Of a stretch of DNA of 64,000 bases, positions 40,701 through 50,057 are shown in pieces. The DNA is from Chitinibacter bivalviorum. GTDB lineage: Bacteria > Pseudomonadota > Gammaproteobacteria > Burkholderiales > Chitinibacteraceae. The stretch covers positions 868,001 through 932,000 of the forward strand of contig NZ_CP058627.1 in assembly GCF_013403565.1 (NCBI RefSeq). The letters are read 5' to 3'. The position numbers and the translations under genes are program-made. Each line of letters begins with the position of its first letter. Position 1 is the stretch's first letter. The notes beneath the pieces were generated by a model. It saw only the letters and a program-made list of their open reading frames with translations. It did no database searches and was not told the origin of the DNA.

Positions 40701-42006
40701 TGAGATCGGCGTTGAGAGCGAGGTGGGGCAAGGGGCGCTGTTCTGGTTCGAAATCAATTTAGGTGTCGTTGAAAATCTTCCAGCTCCAGTGATGAGCCCG
40801 ATTAGTTTGCAAGGCTTAAAAGTGTTGGTGGTGGATGATTTTGCGGCTAACCGTGAGTTGGTGACCTTGCAACTTAGTACTTTTGGTATGCAGGCCATTT
40901 GTTTTAGCTCGCCACTACAGGCGCTCGATTATTTAAGTCAGGGGCGGCCTGAGCTGGTGCTGGCTTTGGTTGATATGCAATTGCCAGAAATGGATGGTTT
41001 GGCTTTTGCACGTGCGGTGCATGCAATGGATGATTTTACGCAATTGCCATTGATTTTGCTCACTTCTATGGCTGTGCAAGGCATGGCCATAGAAGCCAAA
41101 GCTGCGGGATATTCGGCCTTTTTAACCAAGCCGATACGCCAAACTCAGCTGTGCTATGCCATTGAAGAAGCCCTCAAGATGAGGCATTGGCCAGCAGATG
41201 TAAAACCCTTGGTAACGGTGCACGTATTGGCGGAACAAATCGCGGCGAAAAAGCCCTATTTGCTTTTGGCTGAAGATAATCCAATTAATCAAAAAGTGGC
41301 TGTGCTGATGTTAGAGAAATTGGGGTGCCGCATTGATGTGGCGGCAAATGGGCAAGTCGCGCTAGAGGCAGTACAAAATCATCGCTATGATATGGTGCTG
41401 ATGGATTGTCAGATGCCTGAAATGGATGGCTTTGGCGCGACTAAGGCTATTCGAGAGTTGGGCGGCGATTTCCTGAACTTGCCAATTGTTGCTTTAACAG
41501 CCAATGTGTTTCAGTCTGATATTGAATTATGCATGCAATCGGGAATGAATGATTTTGTTTCCAAGCCAGTTCGCGCAGAAGAATTACAGCGTGTATTAAT
41601 GAAATGGGCTATTCAAAAAGATCAACAACAGGAGTCTTCCGTAATGGATGCAAATTTACCTTTGGTGGTAGAGCAAGAGCTGGCTGATATTGAGAAAATG
41701 TTTAATGAGCTGAAGCAAGCCGTTGGTATGGATATGCGCGAAGAATTATTGGCGCTGTTTTATCCTACTTTGGATGAGTGTCTGGCGGGTCTTGAGTTAA
41801 GTATTCCTGCGCAAGATGCCTTACAAACAGTGAGTTTTGCTCATAAGCTGAAAGGTGCCGCTGGGCAGTTGGGGGCGGCTAAGATTTCGCAAATGAGCAA
41901 AGAAATTGAGCTTAGTGCCAAGAAAAATGAATTTGAATCAATGCCGCAGACATTTGCAGCGCTTAAAGTCTTATCTGGCGCAGTAGTAAAAGCTTTGGCG
42001 CCTTGA
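37747..42006 (+). CDS. Hybrid sensor histidine kinase with CHASE, PAS, two receivers and HPt
   Basis: A 1419-residue inner-membrane phosphorelay protein. An N-terminal span (~14-32) and a second (~325-345) enclose a periplasmic CHASE-type sensor. Three PAS/PAC units follow (~365-780). The kinase core has His789 in [14 protein letters not shown] and an ATPase domain with [11 protein letters not shown] and [10 protein letters not shown]. Two receivers (Asp1076 in [11 protein letters not shown]; Asp1220 in [11 protein letters not shown]) and a C-terminal HPt domain (His1366 in [11 protein letters not shown]) complete the relay. No response regulator gene is adjacent, so the output partner is unknown. 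Confidence 0.95.
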   Translation: MNKLINQFLVNIRAVIVLIIVLGVTASFIAWRVAQARIDDQEQVRFTQQTDVLITTLQLRIHSLTLGLRGARSVPILTNGEMLPHHFRRYMESRDLKVEFPGALGFGFIRKVAAADLPAYVQQQQHYRPDFAIKTLSPTQNSQSEEFFIIEYIEPLASNRSALGLNVATEAKRRAAAIKSMQTDSIALSEGLQLVQVGKKEPGFLIFLPYYLPPMEGAAPLRPDQREDHLIGWVYAPILVSKMMAGLVQYLPKNIDFKMYSGTQIKQDTLLFDFNPHASKLSIFDREFHRQAKVNLGGQTWTLVMSGHEERANDLQAWLPEVLLISGIGFTALMVLFLLGLVRMRNQALRLAEQMSHTARQRELQMNAVLDSTPDCIILADQHGEILSANRALLRIFGYPPGDLIGHNVRVLMPESVAQMHQAYVDAYHYSGNSGLMGRGRALRGRRQDGGEFPVEINLNQFEFDGEKFLVAQVTDISLRDAAEKALLEKQRQLSMIIECSGLGTWDLNLQDDSAMFGGMWGEMLGFKTSELIPDLSTWKSLVHPDDLPLALAALSAHSAKQSTVYSAEIRMKTASGHWRWILAVGRIYEWDEHGHALRIAGVHFDIDARKQNELILLSREAQLARLQSQLSGVVNAATEVSIIATNTEGVIQVFSPGAEKMLGYSAHEIINRQSPAIFHLLDEVVARAQIIKAQTGDEVSGFEVFIYFAKRGRSDTNEWTYVCKDGCHIQVRLSVTAILDDAGQITGYLGVAYNITEQKRLNQAMAQAKELAESANQAKSDFLANMSHEIRTPMNAVIGFSSLLADTELTKMQQDFVVSIQQSGDALLSLINDLLDFSKIEAGHLELEHIEFDLRHTLEGAVDIVSEKANTQMIDLACLIDPLVPSKLIGDPGRLRQVMLNLLNNAIKFTSQGEVVARVSAKINADQTCRLRVTVKDSGIGLSAENQLKLFKPFTQADSSTTRRFGGTGLGLSICKRLVEAMGGEIGVESEVGQGALFWFEINLGVVENLPAPVMSPISLQGLKVLVVDDFAANRELVTLQLSTFGMQAICFSSPLQALDYLSQGRPELVLALVDMQLPEMDGLAFARAVHAMDDFTQLPLILLTSMAVQGMAIEAKAAGYSAFLTKPIRQTQLCYAIEEALKMRHWPADVKPLVTVHVLAEQIAAKKPYLLLAEDNPINQKVAVLMLEKLGCRIDVAANGQVALEAVQNHRYDMVLMDCQMPEMDGFGATKAIRELGGDFLNLPIVALTANVFQSDIELCMQSGMNDFVSKPVRAEELQRVLMKWAIQKDQQQESSVMDANLPLVVEQELADIEKMFNELKQAVGMDMREELLALFYPTLDECLAGLELSIPAQDALQTVSFAHKLKGAAGQLGAAKISQMSKEIELSAKKNEFESMPQTFAALKVLSGAVVKALAP

Positions 42007-42038
42007 TTGCCCATGCATAATGCTGAAAAGGTTTTGGT

Positions 42039-42677
42039 TTGATACTTCCTGAATTTACTTGGTTATATTTGATTGGCACGGCTTCGTTTACGATTTCCGG
42101 TTATTTAATCGGGGCCAAGAAACATTATGATGTTCTCGGCGTAGTCATTTTGGCCTTATTGACCGCCATCGGTGGTGGGATGATTCGCGATGTGCTGGTG
42201 AATCAAGTGCCACGGGTATTCATTGATAATGGCCCATTCTTAACTATTTTCGTAACCTTGGCGCTGGCGTGGGTCATCAAGTTGCACCAGAAAAACCAGG
42301 GCATGTTACGCAAGCTTTTTATTGTTGCTGACTCGGTCGGTTTGGTGGCGTTTAGCATTGCAGGTGCTCAAGTTGCGATGGCAATGGATTTAAATCTATT
42401 TGGTGTTTGTGTACTGGCTTTTGTAACTGCTGTGGGTGGGGGCTTGGTGCGAGACATGATGGTCAACGATGTGCCTTTTATTTTGCACGAAGATTTTTAC
42501 GGCACAGTATCAATTTTAGTGGCGGTATTGTTTTACTTTGGGCAAGAAATGGGCTTGAAAGCCGCGCCTTGGGTTTGGCTTTTGTTTTTGCTGGGCTTGG
42601 GTTTGCGTCTAGTGGCGCATTGGCGAGATTTAAGTTTACCGAAGGTGAAGCCTGATCATGCTGCCGACCCAACCTGA
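42039..42677 (+). CDS. TRIC-like (UPF0126) membrane protein
   Basis: A 212-residue membrane protein with about seven hydrophobic segments and the duplicated glycine-rich motifs AIGGGMIRDVLV and AVGGGLVRDMMV of the prokaryotic TRIC/YicG family. Structural work on relatives shows trimeric cation channels, so a potassium-permeable channel is plausible; some members are linked to glycine or other small solutes. The start is TTG 42039, with AAAAGG upstream; no in-frame ATG fits, and homologues begin at the same place (LIGTASFTISG). It overlaps the next gene by 20 bases. Confidence 0.87.
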   Translation: MILPEFTWLYLIGTASFTISGYLIGAKKHYDVLGVVILALLTAIGGGMIRDVLVNQVPRVFIDNGPFLTIFVTLALAWVIKLHQKNQGMLRKLFIVADSVGLVAFSIAGAQVAMAMDLNLFGVCVLAFVTAVGGGLVRDMMVNDVPFILHEDFYGTVSILVAVLFYFGQEMGLKAAPWVWLLFLLGLGLRLVAHWRDLSLPKVKPDHAADPT

Positions 42678-43278
42678 GGCACTACTCGCGTGGTTGCATC
42701 AACGGCTATCTGGTGTGGAGCAGATAGTTGCCGCTGATGTTCAAACAAATGCTCACCGGCCAGCAGCAGTACTAATCGGGCTGGTGCTGCACCCCGATGA
42801 GGTCACTGTTCTATTGACTCAACGCGCCTTGCATTTGAGTGTGCATGCTGGGCAAGTTAGTTTTCCGGGCGGGGCGCTTGAAGAGAGTGATGCTGATCTG
42901 GTGGCTGCGGCATTGCGTGAAACGGAAGAAGAAGTAGGGATTCCTGCGCATTGGATACGCCCGATTGCCACTTTGGGTGAATATCACACCATCAGCGGCT
43001 TTTGTGTGACCCCTGTGTTGGCTAGCCTTTCTCCTGGTTACCCGATTAAACCCGATCCAAATGAGGTGGCCGAAGTATTTGAATTACCTCTTTCCGTTCT
43101 ACTTGATCCGAATCGTTATCAGAAACGGTGGGTTGAGCGTAATGGCGTTCGAGGAACGACGCATTTTCTAGATTATGCCGATCGTACTGTGTGGGGTGCA
43201 ACTGCGGGTATGTTGTTACAACTATCACATTTATTGGGTTTGGAAGGTATACCTGAAGATAAGACGACTGAGAGCTGA
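42658..43278 (+). CDS. CoA pyrophosphatase (NUDIX hydrolase)
   Basis: A 206-residue NUDIX hydrolase of the CoA-pyrophosphatase/NudL type. The UPF0035 signature (LTQRALHLSVHAGQVSFPGG) precedes the NUDIX box, seen as GGALEESDADLVAAALRETE followed by EEVGIP. It splits CoA or acyl-CoA into 4'-phosphopantetheine and adenosine-3',5'-bisphosphate. Its start lies inside the end of the TRIC-like gene, so the two are probably cotranslated, though no functional link is obvious. Confidence 0.9.
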   Translation: MLPTQPEALLAWLHQRLSGVEQIVAADVQTNAHRPAAVLIGLVLHPDEVTVLLTQRALHLSVHAGQVSFPGGALEESDADLVAAALRETEEEVGIPAHWIRPIATLGEYHTISGFCVTPVLASLSPGYPIKPDPNEVAEVFELPLSVLLDPNRYQKRWVERNGVRGTTHFLDYADRTVWGATAGMLLQLSHLLGLEGIPEDKTTES

Positions 43279-43492
43279 GTACTGTTGGCTCTTGTGACGC
43301 GATTTTAGTAGCAAACTCTAATTATTTTTGCTGGCAATCTTCAAGTCTGAGTCCCATGCTGCTCTTGCCGTTGGTCATTTGCTTGTTAATGTTTCTGCGA
43401 TTTATTCATCCCCTCGCTTGACGAGTACGCTGTATTGTCACTAAGGCGTGATACAATCCCGACCTTTCGCAAATCCCAAAAAATTTGAGACC

Positions 43493-45310
43493 ATGACTCG
43501 CGCACTTCGTAACGTCGCCATTATTGCCCACGTTGACCACGGTAAAACTACCCTCGTTGACCAACTTTTACAACAAGCCGGTACTTTCCGTGCCAACCAG
43601 CAAGTCGCTGAGCGCGTAATGGACAGCAACGATCTTGAAAAAGAGCGTGGCATTACCATTCTGGCCAAAAATACCGCCATTGAGTACAACGGTACTCACA
43701 TTAATATCGTTGATACCCCAGGTCACGCGGACTTCGGTGGTGAAGTTGAACGTGTATTGGGTATGGTTGACGGCGTCTTGCTGCTGGTTGACGCCGTTGA
43801 AGGCCCGATGCCACAAACACGTTTCGTGACGAAAAAAGCCTTGGCTTTGGGTCTGAAACCGATTGTTGTAATTAATAAAATCGACCGTCCTGGTGCTCGT
43901 CCTGACTGGGTTCACGATCAAGTATTTGATCTGTTTGATAAACTGGGTGCAACTGACGACCAGCTCGACTTCCAAATGATTTACGCTTCAGGTCTGAATG
44001 GCTTTGCCAAACTGACTTTGGAAGAAGAATCAGACAATATGCGTCCATTGCTCGACCTGTTGGTGTCGGCTGTTCCTAGCCCACCCGGCGATGCGGATGC
44101 ACCATTGCAATTGCAAATCTCTGCGCTTGATTACTCAACATTTACTGGCCGTCTGGGCGTAGGTAAAGTGATTAATGGTCGCATCAAGCCAGGTCAGCAA
44201 GTTGTGGTGATGAATCACGACGAACAAGTATCTTCAGGCCGTATTAATCAGGTCTTGGGCTTTAAAGGTCTGGAACGTATTCCGGTTGAGCAAGCTGAAG
44301 CGGGCGACATTATCATTATTTCCGGTCTGGATGAGATCGGTATCGGCGTAACAATCTGTGATAAAGACGCGCCGGTTGGTTTGCCAGTGCTGGGTGTTGA
44401 TGAGCCAACGCTAACGATGGACTTCATGGTGAATACATCGCCATTGGCCGGTACTGAAGGCAAGTTTGTAACTAGCCGTCAAATCCGTGATCGTCTGAAT
44501 AAAGAATTGCTCGTTAACGTGGCTTTGCGTGTTGAAGATACTGATGACACAGATGTCTTCCGCGTTTCCGGTCGTGGTGAATTGCACTTGACGATTCTGT
44601 TGGAAAATATGCGTCGTGAAGGCTTTGAGATGGCCGTGGCAAAACCACGTGTTGTTTACAAAGACATCAACGGTGTGAAATGTGAGCCATATGAAAATCT
44701 GACCATCGACTTGGAAGATGAGCACCAAGGTGGCGTGATGGAAGAAATCGGTCGTCGCCGTGGCGAATTGACCAATATGGTATCAGATGGTCAAGGCCGT
44801 ACGCGTCTGGAATACCATGTGCCAGCACGTGGCTTGATCGGTTTCCAAGGCGATTTTATGACGCTGACTCGCGGTACTGGCTTAATGAGCCACGTATTCG
44901 ATGATTACGCACCTGCTAAAGCAGATATGCCAGGCCGTCACAATGGCGTGTTGATTTCCCAAGACAATGGTGAAGCCGTTGCTTACGCATTGTGGAAACT
45001 GGATGATCGCGGTCGCATGTTTGTTAGCCCTGGCGATAAACTGTACGAAGGTATGGTAATCGGTATTCATAGCCGTGATAACGACTTGGTTGTGAATCCT
45101 ATCAAAGGTAAGCAGCTGACTAACGTTCGTGCCTCTGGTACGGATGAAGCAGTTCGTTTGACGCCTCCAGTAAAATTGACGCTCGAATCGGCGGTTGAGT
45201 TTATTGCGGATGATGAGTTGGTTGAAATTACACCAAAATCAGTGCGCATCCGTAAACGTTTCCTGACTGAAAACGAACGTAAACGCAACTACAAGGCTTC
45301 TTCTAACTAA
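43493..45310 (+). CDS. typA: Translational GTPase TypA/BipA
   Basis: Ribosome-associated GTPase used in ribosome assembly and stress or cold growth. The 605-residue protein has G1 [11 protein letters not shown]2 ERGITI, G3 [11 protein letters not shown]4 NKIDRPGA and G5 ASGLNG, followed by EF-G-like domains III and V and the BipA C-terminal domain with [22 protein letters not shown] 43493 is preferred over GTG 43448, as family members start at [17 protein letters not shown]. The gene is monocistronic with a strong terminator. Confidence 0.97.
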   Translation: MTRALRNVAIIAHVDHGKTTLVDQLLQQAGTFRANQQVAERVMDSNDLEKERGITILAKNTAIEYNGTHINIVDTPGHADFGGEVERVLGMVDGVLLLVDAVEGPMPQTRFVTKKALALGLKPIVVINKIDRPGARPDWVHDQVFDLFDKLGATDDQLDFQMIYASGLNGFAKLTLEEESDNMRPLLDLLVSAVPSPPGDADAPLQLQISALDYSTFTGRLGVGKVINGRIKPGQQVVVMNHDEQVSSGRINQVLGFKGLERIPVEQAEAGDIIIISGLDEIGIGVTICDKDAPVGLPVLGVDEPTLTMDFMVNTSPLAGTEGKFVTSRQIRDRLNKELLVNVALRVEDTDDTDVFRVSGRGELHLTILLENMRREGFEMAVAKPRVVYKDINGVKCEPYENLTIDLEDEHQGGVMEEIGRRRGELTNMVSDGQGRTRLEYHVPARGLIGFQGDFMTLTRGTGLMSHVFDDYAPAKADMPGRHNGVLISQDNGEAVAYALWKLDDRGRMFVSPGDKLYEGMVIGIHSRDNDLVVNPIKGKQLTNVRASGTDEAVRLTPPVKLTLESAVEFIADDELVEITPKSVRIRKRFLTENERKRNYKASSN

Positions 45311-45328
45311 GCTAGTTTGAAGAAAATG

Positions 45329-45360
45329 AAAAACGCCAATCCATGGATTGGCGTTTTTTT
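45329..45360 (+). terminator. Rho-independent terminator after typA
   Basis: A near-perfect palindrome, AAAAACGCCAATCC followed by its complement GGATTGGCGTTTTT, runs into T7. It lies 18 bases after the typA stop codon. Confidence 0.9.
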
Positions 45361-45392
45361 GTGGGGTCGAATACGTGGTGTGGGTATGCAAA

Positions 45393-45453
45393 AAAGGGTG
45401 TTGCACTACTTGATGTGTAGAGCAATACCCTTTGTTTTTTTTTTTTTTTTTTT
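45393..45453. terminator. Second hairpin with T19 tract between typA and bamC
   Basis: A 12-bp stem with one G-T wobble (45393-45404 AAAGGGTGTTGC, 45422-45433 GCAATACCCTTT) and a 17-base loop is followed by 19 consecutive T (45435-45453). On the minus strand the hairpin is followed by six T, so it can terminate bamC as well. The stem resembles the pyrG terminator. Confidence 0.7.
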
Positions 45454-45460
45454 GATGTGC

Positions 45461-46609
45461 TTATTTGAGTTGCAAGAGCAAATCGTTCAGCATTTTCTTT
45501 TGTACTGCAGGATCAATCGCACCTTCCTTGCTGGAAATGCTCAGTACAGTTTGATTGAGTTTTTCGCTCAAGGTTACTTCGAATACTTGTGAGGTTGGGG
45601 CGCTTGGGTTGTCTGACTTCGACTTTTTCCAGAAAGTTAAAGAACTGAAATAGTTGCTTTCACTTTCTTTGTCGATGTCGGTGGCCGCCCGTTGCACGGT
45701 GTAAACTCCAGTGCTGCGATTTTTATCTTGCACGTTGTAGCCGATACGATCGAAGGCGAGGCCAACACGACGCCATGCGCGATCGTAGTTGTCTACGATT
45801 TCAATTTCTTGACCCGATGCGCTTAGGGCTGCACGTGACTGCACTTTAATCTCGGGTTTGCTTGAGGCTGCTTTGGCCTCTTCCTTGGTCATGCCGAGGT
45901 TTTGCAACATCATGCCCATAATTTCAGCTTCAAGCTCTGGATTGGGTGGGCTTGGGGTCCAAGCTGTGCCATTCCAGGTTTCAGATTGTTGCGCGCCACC
46001 TTCTTTGTAGACTTCCGTCATGCCGCGGTGTGTAACGTAGATATTGACTACGCCCGGTGTTGCGCTGCGTTCAATACGCGTACGATATTTGTCTAGGCTA
46101 TTGGTCGAAACAAATTGATCGACTAGCTTCCTAAAGAGGCGAGTGGCCAAGTCCACAGGCAAATTGGCACGATTTTCTAGCCAATCAGTCTCCATTACGC
46201 CAATTGTTGGATTGTCGATAGTGAGTAGAAAGCCATTGGCCAACCAGAAATCCTTAATGTCATCCCAGGTTTTGCTCGTCGAGCCATTGACTTCAATGTA
46301 ACGAATGCCATCGTGACTAACAATACGGGCATTTTTGTATTCAGGCAGAACTTTCTGGCCTTCATCATTACGCTGGGTGTTTGCGTTTTGAGTTGCAAGC
46401 GCAGTATTGGGTGAACTATACGCGTACTGAGGGTTGGCTTGGACCGTAGTTAAGTCCGGTGGAATCTCAAGTGGATTTTTGTTTAGATTGTCGCTGGCAC
46501 TGCGATAATCGACTTTGCTATTCATGAACGTTTCTGTCGATGAGCATGCGCTGAGCAGGCAAAGTACGGCGGTAGCTAATGTGATTTTTTTGAGGTGAAT
46601 CGGTTGCAT
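45461..46609 (-). CDS. bamC: Outer-membrane assembly lipoprotein BamC
   Basis: Lipoprotein of the BAM complex that inserts beta-barrel proteins into the outer membrane. The 382-residue protein has a signal peptide with lipobox LLSAC and the conserved unstructured N-terminal stretch (VDYRSASDNLNKNPLEIPPD) that contacts BamD. Two helix-grip domains follow (GIRYIEVNGSTSKTWDDIKD; IVDNYDRAWRRVGLAFDRIG). ATG 46609 gives the normal signal peptide; an upstream in-frame start at 46630 would add seven residues. It follows dapA by 24 bases, the dapA-bamC order seen in many proteobacteria. Confidence 0.92.
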   Translation of the reverse strand: MQPIHLKKITLATAVLCLLSACSSTETFMNSKVDYRSASDNLNKNPLEIPPDLTTVQANPQYAYSSPNTALATQNANTQRNDEGQKVLPEYKNARIVSHDGIRYIEVNGSTSKTWDDIKDFWLANGFLLTIDNPTIGVMETDWLENRANLPVDLATRLFRKLVDQFVSTNSLDKYRTRIERSATPGVVNIYVTHRGMTEVYKEGGAQQSETWNGTAWTPSPPNPELEAEIMGMMLQNLGMTKEEAKAASSKPEIKVQSRAALSASGQEIEIVDNYDRAWRRVGLAFDRIGYNVQDKNRSTGVYTVQRAATDIDKESESNYFSSLTFWKKSKSDNPSAPTSQVFEVTLSEKLNQTVLSISSKEGAIDPAVQKKMLNDLLLQLK

Positions 46610-46633
46610 TGTTCTAACCCAAGTAAGCACAAA

Positions 46634-47515
46634 TTATTGTGAGATCAGACCAGCGGTCTGCATCGCTTCAAGCAAGACGGGTTGAGCTGTTTGGCTCAAT
46701 CGCGTCAAGGGGAGGCGTATGCCTGCTGGAATTTTCCCCATGGTTTCAAGAGCCCACTTTACAGGGATGGGATTGGCTTCAATGAATAGGTGGCGGTGGA
46801 GGCCTTGTAAGGTGTCATTGATGGCTTTGGCTTCGTCTATGTTGCCATTGGCAGCTGCAGCGCACATCTTGCTCATGGCCTGAGGGGCAACGTTGGCGGT
46901 GACAGAAATTGTACCGTGCCCACCAATCAGAATAAATGGCAAAGTCGATGCATCATCGCCACTGTAGAGTGCAAAATCTTTAGGTGCCCGTTTGATTAAA
47001 TCGGCAGCTCTTTCTAGATTGCCTGTGGCGTCTTTGATGCCGACAATATTTGGCAATTGAGCTAATTGCAGGGCGGTGTCATTACTTAAGTCACAAGCTG
47101 TGCGACCTGGTACGTTGTAAAGCAAGGTGGGTAGGGCTGTGTTTTCGGCGATGGCCTTAAAGTGCTGGTATAGCCCACTTTGAGTTGGTTTGTTGTAGTA
47201 CGGTACGACGCTTAAGCCGTAGTTTGCGCCAACAGCCAGTGCCTGATTTGACAGGTGGATCGCTTCGCGTGTCGAATTGGCGCCTGTGCCTGCAATGACT
47301 GGAACACGGCCTGCAGCCTGCTCGACAACCGTGCGTACAATGGCAATGTGCTCTTCAACATCGACGGTTGGGGATTCACCCGTTGTTCCTACGGCAACAA
47401 TGCCGTTAGTGCCTTGCTCGATATGCCAATCAACGAGTTTTCGGAGTGTTGTGAAATCTATCTCGCCATTCACATCCATTGGGGTGACGAGCGCAACCAG
47501 GCTACCTTTGAGCAT
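46634..47515 (-). CDS. dapA: 4-hydroxy-tetrahydrodipicolinate synthase
   Basis: Condenses pyruvate with aspartate semialdehyde in the lysine/diaminopimelate pathway; cytoplasmic. The 293-residue protein starts MLKGSLVALVTPM and has GTTGESPTV, VVPYYNKPTQSGLYQHF (catalytic Tyr), YNVPGRTACDL and the Schiff-base lysine in IVGIKDATGNL. ATG 47515 is preferred over an in-frame start at 47530 by the family N-terminus. It is probably cotranscribed with bamC. Confidence 0.96.
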   Translation of the reverse strand: MLKGSLVALVTPMDVNGEIDFTTLRKLVDWHIEQGTNGIVAVGTTGESPTVDVEEHIAIVRTVVEQAAGRVPVIAGTGANSTREAIHLSNQALAVGANYGLSVVPYYNKPTQSGLYQHFKAIAENTALPTLLYNVPGRTACDLSNDTALQLAQLPNIVGIKDATGNLERAADLIKRAPKDFALYSGDDASTLPFILIGGHGTISVTANVAPQAMSKMCAAAANGNIDEAKAINDTLQGLHRHLFIEANPIPVKWALETMGKIPAGIRLPLTRLSQTAQPVLLEAMQTAGLISQ

Positions 47516-47981
47516 AAGTAGGAAAACCAATCACATAAAAAAGATCATTCTAACCGAAGCGTTAGAGCCTTGAAACAGCGTTGACTAACACTTTTCACGT
47601 TTTTAGTACCTTTAAGGCTGAAAATCAGGCCTAGGTAGCCCTAAATGTAAAGTTATGTTTCAAATTATTAAGAAGCTGACGAGTGGCTTGTAAAACTTGA
47701 GCCATCTCAAGATTATGGCGATCCACTTTGTGACATTCTCACTCCATTAAGGAAAAGTTTGTTGTAGGGGCGTTCGATCTTTCCTTAAGTTCAATTGTTT
47801 TCTGTCGCGCACATGTCGTAACGCAAACGTTGCTTAATGTTGCAATGACAGTTAATAATCGTACTACCTTTTGGATTTTCTCAGATAGCAATGGGAATTT
47901 CTTGGGATGGAGTCGTAAATAGTGTCAGCTTTAGCTGATCAAATAAATCTTAGGGTCGTTGTACTTCTAAAGGTGAATAAG
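47516..47981. promoter_or_regulatory. dapA / nagE divergent upstream region
   Basis: These 466 bases hold no convincing gene and separate divergent dapA and nagE. Visible elements are a CTTGAG-CCAT-CTCAAG hairpin at 47696-47711, a 9-bp inverted repeat TTAAGGAAA (47747-47755) / TTTCCTTAA (47780-47788) with 33 bases between centres, and an ACGCAAACGTTGC segment at 47821-47833 that resembles a LacI-family half-palindrome with one base missing. AAAGGTGAATAAG directly before ATG 47982 is the nagE ribosome binding site. Promoter elements are not clear by eye. Confidence 0.5.
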
Positions 47982-49475
47982 ATGAATATTCTGGGTTATC
48001 TACAAAAAATCGGCCGTGCGCTGATGGTGCCGGTGGCTACGCTACCAGCTGCCGCAATTATGATGGGTATTGGTTACTGGATTGATCCAAATGGCTGGGG
48101 TGCTGATAGTGCAACCGCAGCGTTTTTGATTAAGTCTGGTGCAGCCATTATCGATCACATGGCAATTTTGTTTGCTGTGGGTGTGGCTTATGGTATGTCT
48201 AAAGACAAGGACGGCGCTGCGGCGTTGGCAGGTTTGGTTGGTTATCTGGTATTGACTACATTGTTGTCACCAGGTGCTGTGGCTCAAATTCAATCCATCG
48301 ACATCAAAGCGGTTCCTGCTGCCTTTGGTAAAATCGAAAACCAATTCGTTGGTATTTTGGTGGGCGTGATCGCTGCTGAACTCTACAACCGCTTCAGTGG
48401 TGTTGAGTTGCACAAAGCCTTGGCGTTCTTCAGTGGCCGTCGTCTGGTGCCTATCATCACCTCGTTTGTGATGATCATTGTGGCATTTGTGCTGATGGCT
48501 ATTTGGCCTGTGATTTTCAACGGCTTGGTACACTTCGGTGAAAGCATCAAAGATATGGGCGCTGCAGGTGCTGGTATCTATGCCTTCTTCAACCGTCTGC
48601 TGATTCCAGTTGGTTTGCACCACGCACTGAATTCAGTGTTCTGGTTCAACGTTGCCGGCATTAACGACATCCCTAACTTCTTGGGTGGCGCTAAATCATT
48701 GGCTGAAGGTACTGCTGTATTGGGTAAAACTGGTATGTATCAAGCTGGTTTCTTCCCAATCATGATGTTCGGTTTGCCAGGTGCTGCTTTGGCAATTTAC
48801 CACACTGCAAAACCTGCTAACAAAGCGCGTGTAGCTTCAATTATGTTTGCTGCTGCTTTGACTTCATTCTTCACTGGTGTAACAGAACCACTTGAATTCT
48901 CATTCATGTTTGTTGCGCCATTGTTGTATGTATTCCATGCGTTCCTGACTGGTGTTTCTGTGTACATTGCTGCAACTATGCAATGGATTTCAGGTTTCGG
49001 CTTTAGTGCTGGCCTGGTGGATATGGTCTTGTCTTCTCGCAATCCACTTGCGAAAGATTGGTTCATGCTGATCTTGCAAGGCTTTGTATTCTTCGCTGTG
49101 TACTACTTCGGTTTCCGTGCATTCATTACTGCATTGAACCTGAAAACACCAGGTCGTGAAGATGACGTAATCGAATCGATTGCTACTCCAGAAGTAACTG
49201 CTGCTGCAACAGGTAGCACTGCTGAATTGGCGATGGCCTATGCAACTGTGGTTGGTGGTGCGGCTAACGTAACTAATGTTGATGCGTGCATTACACGTTT
49301 GCGTTTGTCAGTCGTTGATGCTGATTTGGTAAACGAAGCGGCTGCCAAAAGCTTGGGTGCGAGCGGTGTAATTAAACTGAACAAACAAAGCGTTCAAATC
49401 ATCGTTGGCCCTAAAGCTGAGCTGATTGCTGATTCGTTGCGTGCTGTTCTGGCTGGTCAAGCTTCAAAAAAGTAA
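47982..49475 (+). CDS. nagE: PTS N-acetylglucosamine transporter EIICB component
   Basis: Imports and phosphorylates GlcNAc, the product of chitin breakdown. The 497-residue protein has a ~10-segment EIIC channel (NILGYLQKIGRALMVPVATL start, GVTEPLEFSFMF) and an EIIB domain with phospho-Cys436 in VDACITRLRLSV. Glucose-family EIICB proteins are similar; the GlcNAc call rests on the NagE-like N-terminus and EIIC pattern. ATG 47982 has a good upstream AAAGG. It ends on A AAA AAG TAA, a possible -1 slippery site, and the EIIA frame follows 24 bases later. Confidence 0.9.
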   Translation: MNILGYLQKIGRALMVPVATLPAAAIMMGIGYWIDPNGWGADSATAAFLIKSGAAIIDHMAILFAVGVAYGMSKDKDGAAALAGLVGYLVLTTLLSPGAVAQIQSIDIKAVPAAFGKIENQFVGILVGVIAAELYNRFSGVELHKALAFFSGRRLVPIITSFVMIIVAFVLMAIWPVIFNGLVHFGESIKDMGAAGAGIYAFFNRLLIPVGLHHALNSVFWFNVAGINDIPNFLGGAKSLAEGTAVLGKTGMYQAGFFPIMMFGLPGAALAIYHTAKPANKARVASIMFAAALTSFFTGVTEPLEFSFMFVAPLLYVFHAFLTGVSVYIAATMQWISGFGFSAGLVDMVLSSRNPLAKDWFMLILQGFVFFAVYYFGFRAFITALNLKTPGREDDVIESIATPEVTAAATGSTAELAMAYATVVGGAANVTNVDACITRLRLSVVDADLVNEAAAKSLGASGVIKLNKQSVQIIVGPKAELIADSLRAVLAGQASKK

Positions 49476-49505
49476 TTGAGGCAGCGCCACAGTCTAACGT
49501 GGCGC
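49466..49505 (+). promoter_or_regulatory. Candidate -1 frameshift signal at the end of nagE
   Basis: A AAA AAG (49466-49472) is read in the zero frame as the last two sense codons, followed at once by TAA. After an 11-base spacer, a 7-bp GC-rich hairpin follows (GCGCCAC 49484-49490, loop 8, GTGGCGC 49499-49505). A -1 shift gives VIEAAPQSNVAPKSSNPGE and continues into EIIA without a stop. No clear upstream Shine-Dalgarno stimulator is seen. Confidence 0.5.
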
Positions 49506-49984
49506 CAAAGTCCTCTAACCCCGGCGAGATCGTACTGCTCTCACCATTAACGGGTGAAGTAGTGGCTTTAGAGAATGTGCCAGATGCGGCATTCGCAACT
49601 AAAGCTGTGGGTGATGGTGTGGCCATTTTACCAACGGGTAATTTGGTAGTGGCACCGTGTGATGGGCAATTGGTTAAGATTTTTAATACCAATCACGCTT
49701 TTGCTCTGATCAACGATGCAGGTGTTGAACTGATTGTGCACATTGGTATCGAAACTGTGAAACTCGGCGGGCAAGGATTTACCCGTCTGGCTGAACAAGG
49801 TAGTTTCGTGAAGGCAGGACAACCCGTACTTGAGTTAGATCTTGAATACTTGGGTGCAAATGCCAAATCAATGATTAGCCCAATTGTTCTTACGAATGCG
49901 GATCAATTTGCACCACTGACCGAGCTAGCATCTGGCTCCGTGATTGCAGGGCAAACCGCGCTCTACACGATCAAACAAAAATAA
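49499..49984 (+). CDS. PTS EIIA component, glucose/GlcNAc type
   Basis: A 161-residue EIIA of the Crr type that passes phosphate from HPr to EIIB. It has LLSPLTGEVVAL near the start, GDGVAILP, and the active-site His81 in VELIVHIGIETVKL, with LELDLEYLGANAKSM later. The only usable start is GTG 49499, with no ribosome binding site at a normal distance (GAGG is 17 bases away), and that GTG lies inside the hairpin. The frame is open leftwards into the nagE A-run, so it may be translated as an EIICBA fusion after a -1 shift (about 667 residues; E. coli NagE has 648). Confidence 0.85.
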   Translation: MAPKSSNPGEIVLLSPLTGEVVALENVPDAAFATKAVGDGVAILPTGNLVVAPCDGQLVKIFNTNHAFALINDAGVELIVHIGIETVKLGGQGFTRLAEQGSFVKAGQPVLELDLEYLGANAKSMISPIVLTNADQFAPLTELASGSVIAGQTALYTIKQK

Positions 49985-49998
49985 TTGATTCTGTTAGC

Positions 49999-50029
49999 AA
50001 AAACGCCACCTTCGGGTGGCGTTTTTTTT
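49999..50029 (+). terminator. Rho-independent terminator after the EIIA gene
   Basis: A perfect 12-bp stem (49999-50010 AAAAACGCCACC, 50015-50026 GGTGGCGTTTTT) with loop TTCG and a following T-run closes the nagE-EIIA unit. Confidence 0.9.
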
Positions 50030-50057
50030 GCTTAATAGGTGAAAGTAGTATTCAAAC

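Noticed and set aside
43410-43460. TTGACG and TACAAT as a promoter for typA
   Set aside because: The distance between the two is 28 bases, not the 16-18 expected, so they do not form one promoter.
47725-47742. CRP-like site TGTGA-CATTC-TCACT upstream of nagE
   Set aside because: The half-sites resemble a CRP site but the spacer is 5 instead of 6 bases, so binding is unlikely without other evidence.
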